From NCBI GenBank assembly GCA_001898965.1, contig MKVW01000009.1:904853-968852 (forward strand): 64,000 nucleotides of DNA. The letters run 5' to 3'. Shown piece after piece: positions 41,201-49,490 of this stretch (positions within the stretch are counted from its first letter, which is position 1; each line of letters starts with the position of its first letter). The notes under the pieces are model-generated. The model saw only the letters and a program-made list of their open reading frames with translations. It was not told the origin of the DNA and ran no database searches. The stretch comes from Rhizobiales bacterium 62-17. Its GTDB lineage: Bacteria; Pseudomonadota; Alphaproteobacteria; Rhizobiales; Beijerinckiaceae. The position numbers were made by a program, and so were the translations under genes.

Positions 41201-42606
41201 GCGATCTCTGCCATCTGACGATCGCTGAAGCTTCGAAGTTGATCGCCCAGCGCAAGCTCTCCCCCGTCGAATTGACGAGCGCCTTTCTCGATCGCATCGA
41301 GCGGCTCGATCCGCAGATCAATGCTTATCTTCTGGTGTTGCGCGATGAAGCCTTGGCGCGCGCGCGTGCGGCGGAAGCCGAAATCGCCGCCGGCCGCTAC
41401 AAGGGACCGCTGCACGGCATCCCCATCGCGCTGAAGGATATCTACGCCACCAAAGGCATCCGCACGACCGGCCATTCCGCTTTGCTGAAAGACCATGTGC
41501 CGGACGAGGATGCGTTCACCGCCGCGGTATTGGTGCAGGCCGGCGCGATCCTGCTCGGCAAGACAGCGACATGGGAATTCGCCATCGGTGGCACCAGTTT
41601 CGATCTGCCTTGGCCGCCGGCGCGCAATCCCTGGAACATTGCCCATGACCCCGGCGGTTCGTCGTCGGGATCGGCAGCGGCCGTCGCATCGGGCCTTGCG
41701 ATGGCGGCCATGGGCACGGATACGGGCGGGTCGATCCGCGGCCCGGCCGCTCTATGCGGCATCGCCGGCATCAAGCCGACTTACGGTCTCGTCAGCCGGC
41801 GCGGCATCTTCCCGCTCTCTTTCAGCCTCGATCATGCCGGCCCGATGTGCTGGACCGCCGAGGATTGCGCCTTGATGCTCGATGTCCTGGCAGGCCACGA
41901 TCCACTTGATAATGCCAGTGCCGATGTGGCGAAGCCCGATTTCTCCGGCATTGCGACGCCGGTGCACGGCCTCAAGATCGGCTTCGCCAGGGGCATGACC
42001 GAGGAAGCCGGCGTCGAACCTGACGTGCGCGCCGCGCTCGATGACGCCCTGAAAGTGTTCGGCGATCTCGGTGCCGAAGTCGTCGATGTCTCCTTGGCGT
42101 CTTCGCTGGAATATGCCGACGTCGGCACGACGATTTCGCGTTCCGAAGGCTATGCCATCCATGAACATGCGCTGACGCATACACCAGAAAAATTCGGCCA
42201 GAGTTTTCGCCAGCGCATCGTGCCCGGCGCCTTCATCCGGGCCTGCGATTACGTCAACGCCATGCGCGAGCGCACGCGTTTGATCGCCGGGATTGCCGAT
42301 GTGATGAAGAGCGTGGATCTGATCGTCACGCCAAGCTGGGTGTCGGCGGCGCATCCGCTTGGAAAAGGCGCGCCGATGTCGCGGACGCGGCCCTCGTTCA
42401 TGCGTCCGTTCAATGTCACCGGATCGCCGGCGCTCTCCGTCTGCAGCGGCTTTAGCGCCGCCGGCCTGCCGCTCGCCATGCAGATTGTCGGCCGCCCGTT
42501 CGAGGATCATCTCGTCTTGCGCGCTGGCTATGCCTTCGAACAGGCCACGCAATGGCGTCAACGCCGGCCGCAAGATCCAGCGCCGCTGTCGGAGGCGGCG
42601 CAGTAA
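41197..42606 (+). CDS. Amidase-signature hydrolase (GatA/AtzE-like)
   Basis: 469 residues. The Ser-cis-Ser-Lys triad is complete: Lys80 in GIPIALKDI, cis-Ser in GGSSSGS (153-159) and nucleophile Ser179 in DTGGSIRGP. The preceding gene encodes an AtzG-like partner and the start overlaps it by four bases, so this is more likely an AtzE-type amidase (1-carboxybiuret hydrolase in the cyanuric acid pathway) than GatA. Other genes of a triazine pathway are absent, so another amide or ureido acid is possible. Ends two bases before the convergent GntR stop. Confidence 0.88.
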   Translation: MSDLCHLTIAEASKLIAQRKLSPVELTSAFLDRIERLDPQINAYLLVLRDEALARARAAEAEIAAGRYKGPLHGIPIALKDIYATKGIRTTGHSALLKDHVPDEDAFTAAVLVQAGAILLGKTATWEFAIGGTSFDLPWPPARNPWNIAHDPGGSSSGSAAAVASGLAMAAMGTDTGGSIRGPAALCGIAGIKPTYGLVSRRGIFPLSFSLDHAGPMCWTAEDCALMLDVLAGHDPLDNASADVAKPDFSGIATPVHGLKIGFARGMTEEAGVEPDVRAALDDALKVFGDLGAEVVDVSLASSLEYADVGTTISRSEGYAIHEHALTHTPEKFGQSFRQRIVPGAFIRACDYVNAMRERTRLIAGIADVMKSVDLIVTPSWVSAAHPLGKGAPMSRTRPSFMRPFNVTGSPALSVCSGFSAAGLPLAMQIVGRPFEDHLVLRAGYAFEQATQWRQRRPQDPAPLSEAAQ

Positions 42607-42607
42607 T

Positions 42608-43339
42608 TTACGGCGCCACCGGTTGCGGTGGCGCGCTGCCGTCGGCACGTGCCATCGCAGCCGCATGGGCCGCCTGCATTTCATGTTCGCGCATGCGTTC
42701 GACGACGAACAGACCAGCCTTGTAGATGTGCTCACGCGCCAAGGATTCCGCGCGCACCGCCTGCCGCTGGGTGATCGCCTCCAGAATGGTCACGTGTTCT
42801 TCATGCGCCTTGGCGATGCGATTGAGATCGAAGCGCCGGAACATGGAGGAATAGACCAGCGGAATGCTGCGTGACTTGCGCAACAGCCACGCCAGATGGT
42901 CGTTATGCGCGGCTTCGAGAATGGCGCCGTGAAACCACGTGTTGATATGGCTCCAGAAGACGGTGACATCGGCTTCCCAGCGCCGCCGGCTCAACACCGC
43001 CTCGGTCTCGTCGATGGCGCGCTGCATCAGGGCGCGTTGTGCCTCGGTGACGCCGTTTTCGACGGCTTGGCGTGTCGCGAGCCCTTCCAGCGCCGCGCGC
43101 GCCTCGAAAATGCCCAGCATCTGTTGCGCCGAATAGGTGCGCACCGAATAGCCGGCGTTCGGCATGTAATCGAGCAAGCCTTCGGAGGCGAGTTCCGACA
43201 GGGCCGCGCGGATCGGCGTGCGCGACACGCCGAACTCCGCCGCCAGATCGACTTCGTTCAATCGGCTGCCGGCGATATGATCGCCCCGAATGATGCTGTC
43301 GCGTAATTGCGTGCAAACTCGTTCCGCGCGCGTCGACAT
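42608..43339 (-). CDS. GntR-family (FadR/FCD) transcriptional regulator
   Basis: 243 residues from the ATG at 43339. N-terminal winged helix: LRDSIIRGDHIAGSRLNE, LAAEFGVSRTPIRAAL, then an all-helical FCD ligand domain with Asp/His-type metal residues expected in HINTWFHGAIL. It should repress nearby genes and respond to a carboxylic acid. TGTATACA sites upstream of its own gene (43465) and the acetamidase gene (39046) are the best operator candidates. It sits in the middle of the amide locus, convergent with the amidase gene. Confidence 0.9.
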   Translation of the reverse strand: MSTRAERVCTQLRDSIIRGDHIAGSRLNEVDLAAEFGVSRTPIRAALSELASEGLLDYMPNAGYSVRTYSAQQMLGIFEARAALEGLATRQAVENGVTEAQRALMQRAIDETEAVLSRRRWEADVTVFWSHINTWFHGAILEAAHNDHLAWLLRKSRSIPLVYSSMFRRFDLNRIAKAHEEHVTILEAITQRQAVRAESLAREHIYKAGLFVVERMREHEMQAAHAAAMARADGSAPPQPVAP

Positions 43340-43669
43340 CGCCTTCTCGTCCTTTTCACTTTGGCGCCGCCGGTCTTTCCCGTGTCGCCATCGCTGCAAA
43401 CCTGCTCTCTCGCCGGGCGAAGTGCCACCAGAAATGACAAATGATCGTCCCGCGAGCAGTGTAATGTATACACGATCGCGAGACCCATTCTGGTCGTTCA
43501 GCTCTGCGGCGGATTTCCAGGGAGTTTAGCATCAAACGAAGCTGAAATCTCTACCTCTGCGACCGCCTCGCTGACGATTGTATTATCGCGGGCTCGGGCA
43601 GCCTGAATTGGCACTCATGTTGCATTGCACTCCTGGCGCGCTGACCTGTGGTCCGCCGCCGGAGAAGTC
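43340..43669. other. 330-base divergent intergenic region
   Basis: Between the GntR gene and the permease gene. It holds the second TGTATACA site and GATTGTATTAT (43576-43586), which also occurs at 39208. Promoters for both sides are expected but I could not place -35/-10 boxes with confidence. Confidence 0.4.
43465..43472. promoter_or_regulatory. GntR (FCD)-type operator 2
   Basis: TGTATACA, flanked by TAA and CGA, 126 bases upstream of the GntR ATG. Identical core to the site at 39046; supports autoregulation. Confidence 0.5.
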
Positions 43670-44626
43670 ATGTGGTACTACGCCGCCCGACGCATCCTGA
43701 TGAGCATTCCGATCGCGCTTGGCGTGACGGTCGTCTGCTACGCCCTCGTCCTCCTGGCGCCGGGCGATCCGATCCAGTCGCTGCTGCCGCCCGATGCCTC
43801 GCCCGAGGAGATCGCCTATCTCCGCAAGGTCTACGGCTTCGATAAGCCGATCCCAGTGCAATATCTCCTGTGGTTGCAGCGCGCTCTGTCGGGCGATCTT
43901 GGCATCTCATTGCAGACCAACCGCCCGGTCATGCTGGAAGTGCTGAACGCGCTGTCCAACACTTTCGTCATTTCCGTCGGCGCGGTGCTACTCGCCTTCT
44001 CGCTGGCCTTCATCCTTGGCACAATCGCCGCCTATCACATCGGCAAGCCGGCGGATCGCATCGCCACCGGCGTCGCCGTTGTCGGTGTCAGCGTGCCGAA
44101 CTATTGGCTCGGCATCGTTCTTGTCATCGTCTTCGCGGTGAAGCTCGGTGTGCTGCCCGCGACCGGCATGGGATCGGCCGGCTCGTCGAGTTTCAGCATT
44201 TTCGACTGGAACCAGGCCAAATATGCGGTCCTGCCGATCCTGACCATGTCGCTGGTGCCGCTCGGCATCATCATGCGCACGACGCGCTCGGCCGTGGCCG
44301 AAGTGCTCAACAATGATTTCGTGCAGATGCTGCGCGCCAAAGGTTTGGGGCCGCTCGCCGTGCTCCGGCATGCGATCTGGAATGCCTTGCCGCAGGTGTT
44401 GACGGTGATGGGCTTGCAGCTCGGCTATCTCGTCGGCGGCTCCATCCTGATTGAAACGATTTTCACCTGGCCGGGCACCGGCTTCCTGATGAGCAAGGCC
44501 ATCCTCACCCGCGACGTGCCGGTGTTGCAGGGTGCTATCCTGGTTCTCTCGCTCACCTTCGTCTCCATCAATCTCATGGTCGATTTGCTGCAGACGGCGG
44601 TCGATCCGCGCATCAAACGCGCCTGA
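43670..44626 (+). CDS. Peptide/nickel-type ABC permease, DppB-like
   Basis: 318 residues from the ATG at 43670, with GGAGAAG just upstream. Six hydrophobic segments; the N-terminal one is MWYYAARRILMSIPIALGV, typical of DppB. The coupling loop has MLRAKGLGPLAVLRHAIWNALPQ, the permease EAA motif. Forms the channel with the DppC-like protein 30 bases downstream. Transports the ligand of the binding protein at 39358. Confidence 0.92.
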   Translation: MWYYAARRILMSIPIALGVTVVCYALVLLAPGDPIQSLLPPDASPEEIAYLRKVYGFDKPIPVQYLLWLQRALSGDLGISLQTNRPVMLEVLNALSNTFVISVGAVLLAFSLAFILGTIAAYHIGKPADRIATGVAVVGVSVPNYWLGIVLVIVFAVKLGVLPATGMGSAGSSSFSIFDWNQAKYAVLPILTMSLVPLGIIMRTTRSAVAEVLNNDFVQMLRAKGLGPLAVLRHAIWNALPQVLTVMGLQLGYLVGGSILIETIFTWPGTGFLMSKAILTRDVPVLQGAILVLSLTFVSINLMVDLLQTAVDPRIKRA

Positions 44627-44656
44627 GCCTCAGGCGGAACATGACAAGGACGTAGA

Positions 44657-45556
44657 ATGACGGACGTCAGTGCTTTCCGCCTTCCTCTCTTCCGGCGAAA
44701 ACGTGAAGCGCGGGAAGTGCGTGGCTACTGGGCTTCGGTCGCCAACCGTCTGCGCTACGACTATGTCACGCTGTTCTTTCTCGCCATCATCCTGACCATC
44801 GTTCTGCTGTCGATCTTTGCGCCGCTGCTGGCACCATTCGATCCCACGAAAACCAGCATGGCCTATCGGATGAAACCGATGGGCTTTCGCAATTTCATCC
44901 TCGGCACCGACGAATTAGGCCGCGACATGCTTTCGCGCCTGCTTTGGGGCGGGCGCACGTCACTGATGATGGGGCTCGTGCCGGTGGCGGCAGCAACCGT
45001 CATTGGTGGTCTGCTTGGTGTCATCGCCGGCTTTCGCGGCGGCTGGGTCAACAGCGCCATCATGCGCACGATGGATGTCTTCTACGCCTTTCCGTCCGTT
45101 CTACTGGCGGTGGCGATCTCGGGCACTTTGGGCGGCGGCAGCAAGAACGGCATGATCGCCCTGACCCTGGTGTTCATCCCCTCGATCTGCCGCATCGCCG
45201 AATCCGCCACCACCCAGGTGCGCAGCCTCGATTTCGTCGAAGCCGCGCGCGCCAGCGGCGCCTCCACCTTGTCGATCATCTGGCATCACATTCTCGGCAA
45301 TGTGCTGGGGCCGGTCTTCATCTTCGCGTCGAGCATGATCTCCGTTTCCATCCTGCTTGGTTCCGGTCTGTCCTTCCTTGGGCTTGGTGTCGAACCGCCG
45401 ACACCGGATTGGGGCCTGATGCTCTCCACCCTGCGAGCCGGCATCTATGTGCAGCCCCTGGTCTGCGCGCTGCCCGGCGTCGCCATCTTCATCACGTCGC
45501 TGTCGTTCAACCTGGTCAGCGACGGGCTACGTCAGGCCATGGATGTCAAAGCATGA
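44657..45556 (+). CDS. Peptide/nickel-type ABC permease, DppC-like
   Basis: 299 residues, six hydrophobic segments. The N-terminal cytoplasmic part precedes a first segment with FFLAIILTIVLLSIFAPLL; LGTDELGRDMLSRLLWG is the classic DppC/OppC block, and the coupling motif DFVEAARASGASTLSIIWHHIL is split as DFVEAARASGA and IIWHHIL. The stop codon overlaps the ATPase ATG (ATGA). Confidence 0.92.
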   Translation: MTDVSAFRLPLFRRKREAREVRGYWASVANRLRYDYVTLFFLAIILTIVLLSIFAPLLAPFDPTKTSMAYRMKPMGFRNFILGTDELGRDMLSRLLWGGRTSLMMGLVPVAAATVIGGLLGVIAGFRGGWVNSAIMRTMDVFYAFPSVLLAVAISGTLGGGSKNGMIALTLVFIPSICRIAESATTQVRSLDFVEAARASGASTLSIIWHHILGNVLGPVFIFASSMISVSILLGSGLSFLGLGVEPPTPDWGLMLSTLRAGIYVQPLVCALPGVAIFITSLSFNLVSDGLRQAMDVKA

Positions 45557-46638
45557 GCGCTTTCGATTTCATCGGTGCCGATTTGATCTCCCAGGAGGAG
45601 CCTCAGGCCGCAAGCCTGGACGAACGCGATCGCGGCGGCAAGCAGCAGCCGATGCTGATCGTCAACGGCCTGCGCAAATATTTCCCGATCCGCAGCGGCA
45701 TTCTGCAACGCCATGTCGGTGACGTGAAAGCCGTCGACGATGTCTCCTTCTCCGTGTTGAAAGGCGAGACCTTAGGGATTGTCGGCGAGTCCGGCTGCGG
45801 CAAGTCGACCCTCGCGCGTCTACTGATGCATCTTATTCCAAGCGACAGCGGCGAGATGATTTTCGACGGCGATCCGGTCGGCGGCATGCGCGGCCTGTCC
45901 TTGCGCGATCTGCGCCGTAACATGCAGATGGTCTTTCAGGACAGCTATTCTTCTCTTAACCCGCGCCTGCCGGTCCAGGATTCGGTGGCTTACGGCCCGC
46001 GCGTTCATGGCATGAGCCGCACCGATGCCATGGATCTGGCCTGCGATCTGCTCGATAAAGTGGGCCTGCGCGCCGCCATGTTCGGCGCCCGCTATCCCCA
46101 TGAACTGTCGGGCGGCCAAAAGCAGCGCGTCAATATCGCGCGCGCCTTGGCGCTCAACCCGCGCATGATCATTCTCGATGAAGCAGTGTCGGCGCTGGAC
46201 AAATCGGTCGAAGCACAGGTGCTCAATCTGCTCGGCCATCTCAAGCGCGAATTCAATCTGACTTACGTATTCATCTCGCACGATCTCAACGTCGTCCAAT
46301 ACATCTCCGATCGCGTGCTGGTGATGTACCTCGGCCAGGTCGTCGAAATCGGCTCGGTCGATGCGATCTACGATACGCCTTTGCATCCCTATTCCAGAGC
46401 TTTGCTCGACTCGCGTCTGTCGATGGATCCGGATGATCGGATGACCGAGCCGCCGATCAGCGGCGATCCTCCTAATCCGGTGAATCCACCGTCAGGATGC
46501 CGGTTCCGTACCCGCTGCGCTTTCGCCGAGACGGTCTGTGCCGCGGAGGCGCCATCGCTGTCGCAGGCTGGTCCCGATCATTTCGTCGCCTGTCACATGG
46601 TGCGCCGGGGTTCCGGCCATAGCCGGCTGTTGAGCTGA
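45553..46638 (+). CDS. Peptide/nickel-type ABC ATPase, first copy (DppF/OppF-like)
   Basis: 361 residues from the ATG at 45553, which overlaps the dppC-like stop. Walker A GESGCGKST, signature LSGGQKQRV, Walker B IILDEAVSALD (Ala-Val instead of Pro-Thr) and the oligopeptide C-terminal zone with CRFRTRCAFAETVC. The N-terminus has about 35 extra residues before the first beta strand. Provides one of two nucleotide-binding domains. The next ATPase starts on the last base of the stop (TGATG). Confidence 0.92.
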   Translation: MSAFDFIGADLISQEEPQAASLDERDRGGKQQPMLIVNGLRKYFPIRSGILQRHVGDVKAVDDVSFSVLKGETLGIVGESGCGKSTLARLLMHLIPSDSGEMIFDGDPVGGMRGLSLRDLRRNMQMVFQDSYSSLNPRLPVQDSVAYGPRVHGMSRTDAMDLACDLLDKVGLRAAMFGARYPHELSGGQKQRVNIARALALNPRMIILDEAVSALDKSVEAQVLNLLGHLKREFNLTYVFISHDLNVVQYISDRVLVMYLGQVVEIGSVDAIYDTPLHPYSRALLDSRLSMDPDDRMTEPPISGDPPNPVNPPSGCRFRTRCAFAETVCAAEAPSLSQAGPDHFVACHMVRRGSGHSRLLS

Positions 46639-47666
46639 TGGAGATGCCGATGCAACTCGATCTTGCCGTGGAAGACCGAAAGCCAGTCACGTTTGCGGAG
46701 GTATCAGAACCTCTGGTCGAGGTGCGCGACCTCTCGGTGAAATTCGTCAGCCGCGAGGCGGTGAACAGAGCGGTCAATGGCGTCAGCTTTTCCCTGGCGC
46801 CAAGCGAAGTGCTCTGCATCATCGGTGAATCGGGCTCCGGCAAATCCGTCACTATGCGGGCGCTGATGAAACTGCTGCCGCCCAAGCGCACCGTCATTGA
46901 AGGCGGCATGCGCGTCGGCCCCCATGACATCGTTAAGATGCGCGAAGCGGATATGCGGGCGGTGCGCGGCTCCGCCATATCGATGATCTTTCAGGAGCCG
47001 ATGACGGCGCTCGATCCGGTCTACACCATTGGCGACCAGATCGCCGAAACCGTGATGCGACACCAGAAGATCGGTCGCGGCGCGGCGATGGAGCGGGCGC
47101 TCGAACTTTTGAAATTGGTGCGTGTGCCTTCGCCCGAGCGGCGGCTGAAGGCCTATCCGCATGAACTCTCCGGCGGTCTGCGCCAGCGCGCCATGATCGC
47201 GGTGGCGCTGTCGTGCAATCCACAGCTTCTCTTGGCCGACGAGCCGACGACGGCGCTCGATGCCACGGTTCAGATTCAGGTTCTCGTCCTGCTGCGTCGC
47301 CTGCAGCAGGAACTGGGCATGGCTGTCATCTTCGTCACCCACGATCTTGGTGTCGCGGCACAGATCGCCGACAAAGTGGCGGTGATGTATGCCGGTCGCA
47401 TCGTCGAATATGGCGCGGTGGCCGATGTGATGATGAAACCGCGCCATCCCTACACCGTCGGCATGCTGGCCTCCACCGTGCATGGCCATATGCGCGGACA
47501 TGACATCGATGCCATTCCCGGCAGCCCACCCGATCTCAGAAAACCGATTGTTGGCTGCAGTTTCGCGCCGCGCTGCAAGGTGGTGTCGGCCGTCTGCCAG
47601 ACCCATTCTCCACCCACAAAGAGCTTCGGCAATGGACAATATGCGGCCTGTTTCCATGCCGAATAG
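46638..47666 (+). CDS. Peptide/nickel-type ABC ATPase, second copy (DppD/OppD-like)
   Basis: 342 residues from the ATG at 46638. Walker A GESGSGKSV, signature LSGGLRQRA, Walker B LLADEPTTALD and the C-terminal oligopeptide domain with CSFAPRCKVVSAVC. Together with the preceding ATPase it drives the importer. Last transporter gene of the operon; a cysteine hydrolase gene follows 48 bases on. Confidence 0.92.
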   Translation: MEMPMQLDLAVEDRKPVTFAEVSEPLVEVRDLSVKFVSREAVNRAVNGVSFSLAPSEVLCIIGESGSGKSVTMRALMKLLPPKRTVIEGGMRVGPHDIVKMREADMRAVRGSAISMIFQEPMTALDPVYTIGDQIAETVMRHQKIGRGAAMERALELLKLVRVPSPERRLKAYPHELSGGLRQRAMIAVALSCNPQLLLADEPTTALDATVQIQVLVLLRRLQQELGMAVIFVTHDLGVAAQIADKVAVMYAGRIVEYGAVADVMMKPRHPYTVGMLASTVHGHMRGHDIDAIPGSPPDLRKPIVGCSFAPRCKVVSAVCQTHSPPTKSFGNGQYAACFHAE

Positions 47667-47714
47667 CTGAAATCCCGGCCGCGACAGGGGTTATCAAACC
47701 AAGGAGACCACGTG

Positions 47715-48425
47715 ATGCATGAATTCACGATGCCGCAATGGGCCATTGATCGCGTCAAGCAACGCCGCGAGAAAATACACGTCTTCGACGACATGGTGCC
47801 AAGCCGGACGGCGCTCGTCGTCGTCGATCTGCAAAACGGTTTCATGGTTCCCGAACACACGCCGATGCCCGTGGCGACGGCGATCGGCACGGTTCCGAAA
47901 GTCAATCAACTGGCGGCGACGCTCCGCAAGACCGGCGGCAAGGTATTCTGGATCAAGAACACTATCGACGAAAGCAATCTGGAAAGCTGGTCGAACTGGT
48001 TCGCCATGGGCAAGCCGGCGATGAAGGCGCAGCGCGTCGAAACCTTCAAGGATGGCGCGCCGGGCCATGACATCTATGCGGATCTGGAGGTGAAACCGGA
48101 AGACGAGATCGTCAAGAAATTCCGCTTCAGCGCCTTCCTGCCGGAATCTTCCGACATCGCCGAGCGTCTGCGTGCACAGGGCTACGATACGGTGCTGATC
48201 GTCGGCACCGTCACCAACGTCTGCTGCGAATCCTCGGCGCGCGACGCGATGATGATGAATTTCAAGACGATCATGGTCAGCGACGGCAACTCCGCCTTCA
48301 GCGATCATGAACACACGGCGACCCTGGCGGCGTTCTATTCCATCTTCGGCGACGTGATGGAGACCGACGAGGTCTGCATGCTGCTGGAGCGGAATGCCGG
48401 CGCCCTGCCGATCGCCGCGGAATAA
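47715..48425 (+). CDS. Cysteine hydrolase of the isochorismatase family
   Basis: 236 residues from the ATG at 47715, AGGAG nine bases before. Catalytic triad: Asp38 in VVVDLQNGF, Lys135 in KFRFSAF and Cys170 in TVTNVCCESSARD. The family includes N-carbamoylsarcosine amidase, ureidoacrylate amidohydrolase (RutB), biuret hydrolase and nicotinamidase. By context, hydrolysis of an N-carbamoyl or amide compound imported by the upstream ABC system is likely; substrate not decided. A long N-terminal helix (1-25) precedes the core. Confidence 0.88.
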   Translation: MHEFTMPQWAIDRVKQRREKIHVFDDMVPSRTALVVVDLQNGFMVPEHTPMPVATAIGTVPKVNQLAATLRKTGGKVFWIKNTIDESNLESWSNWFAMGKPAMKAQRVETFKDGAPGHDIYADLEVKPEDEIVKKFRFSAFLPESSDIAERLRAQGYDTVLIVGTVTNVCCESSARDAMMMNFKTIMVSDGNSAFSDHEHTATLAAFYSIFGDVMETDEVCMLLERNAGALPIAAE

Positions 48426-48447
48426 CTCGTTCTCGAAAGTGAACCGA

Positions 48448-48467
48448 CCGCCGGTTCCATCCGGCGG
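48448..48467. terminator. Hairpin between convergent genes
   Basis: CCGCCGG (48448-48454), loop TTCCAT, CCGGCGG (48461-48467). A 7-base GC stem without a T-run on either side, between the stop codons of the cysteine hydrolase and the TRAP binding protein. It could serve both directions. Confidence 0.45.
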
Positions 48468-48478
48468 CCGGCGATTGA

Positions 48479-49474
48479 TCAGGCGACGTTGCGCACGGCG
48501 TTGATCTTGTCGGCGCCGCCGACAATTCCGGCGAAATCCTGCCACACGCCCTGGGCGCCTTTCTGCCAGTCTTCGAAGGCCTCCGGCTTCAGCAGTTTGC
48601 CGCCCTTGGCGAGCGCCGTTTGCACGGAGGTCGTCTCGTCTTCGACGATGAGCTGATTGAAATAGAGCGCGCCTTCGCGGGAGGCTTCGGTCAGCGCTGC
48701 CTTTTCGTCGGCATCGAGCTGGTTCCAGAAGCCACGCGCATAATAGATCACGCCGGAGGCCCAGATATGGCCGGTTTCCGTCATGTTGGGCACGACTTCA
48801 TAAAGCTTAAAACCGGCATAGGCGGATTTCGTCAGATCCATCGCATCGGCGACGCCGGTCGCCAGCGCGTTATAGGTTTCGGTGATCGGAATGCCGACCG
48901 GGATCGTCCCGAAGGCGCTCCACAATTTGGTGTGCAGCGGGCTCTGGATGACGCGGATCTTCTTGCCCTTGAGTTGATCCGGCCGGGTGACGGGTTCCTT
49001 GGTCAGGAGATGGCGCGCGCCGTAATTGATGAAATCGCCGACGACGAACTGCTGGGCGGCGAGTTTATCCTTCAAGCCGGCACCGGTATCGCCGCTCACC
49101 ACTTTGCGCACGTGGTCGGCGTCGCGGAACAGGAAAGGCAGATCGAGAATTTGCAATTCCGGCACCCAACCGGTCAGGGAGGAGACAGTCGAGAGGCTGG
49201 CCTGGACGGAGCCCAGGCGCACGCCTTCGGCCACTTCCTTCTCGCCGCCGAGTGCACCGCTCTTGACGATGTTGAACTTGAAGCGGCCGGGCAGTTTCGC
49301 CTCGACCAGTTCGCCGATCTTCACCCAGATCTTCGTCTCGGGCTTGTCGTCGCCGAACAGCGACGCGACGGTGACGTTACGCGTGCGAGCGCTGGCTGTG
49401 TTGACGAAACCGGGCGCAGCCAGCGTGGCGCTGGCGGCGGAGAGTTTGAGGAGCGTACGGCGATTGAGATTCAT
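48479..49474 (-). CDS. TRAP transporter substrate-binding protein (DctP family)
   Basis: 331 residues. An N-terminal Arg-Arg signal (MNLNRRTLLKLSAASATLA, likely Tat-dependent) precedes the DctP fold with KTKIWVKIGELVEA-like opening, a helix before SPLHTKLWSAFGTIP, and PETYNALATGVADAMD-like ligand region (seen as TETYNALATGVADAM). The conserved Arg that salt-bridges the ligand carboxylate is expected in KIRVIQSP. It supplies an organic acid to the fused DctQM permease 16 bases downstream. Confidence 0.9.
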   Translation of the reverse strand: MNLNRRTLLKLSAASATLAAPGFVNTASARTRNVTVASLFGDDKPETKIWVKIGELVEAKLPGRFKFNIVKSGALGGEKEVAEGVRLGSVQASLSTVSSLTGWVPELQILDLPFLFRDADHVRKVVSGDTGAGLKDKLAAQQFVVGDFINYGARHLLTKEPVTRPDQLKGKKIRVIQSPLHTKLWSAFGTIPVGIPITETYNALATGVADAMDLTKSAYAGFKLYEVVPNMTETGHIWASGVIYYARGFWNQLDADEKAALTEASREGALYFNQLIVEDETTSVQTALAKGGKLLKPEAFEDWQKGAQGVWQDFAGIVGGADKINAVRNVA

Positions 49475-49490
49475 GATCCTTGGTCCTTGA

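Noticed and set aside
44944-45552. In-frame extension of about 200 codons upstream of the first peptide ABC ATPase
   Set aside because: It overlaps the DppC-like permease gene in another frame and has no recognised motif; the ATG at 45553 with ATGA coupling is the right start.
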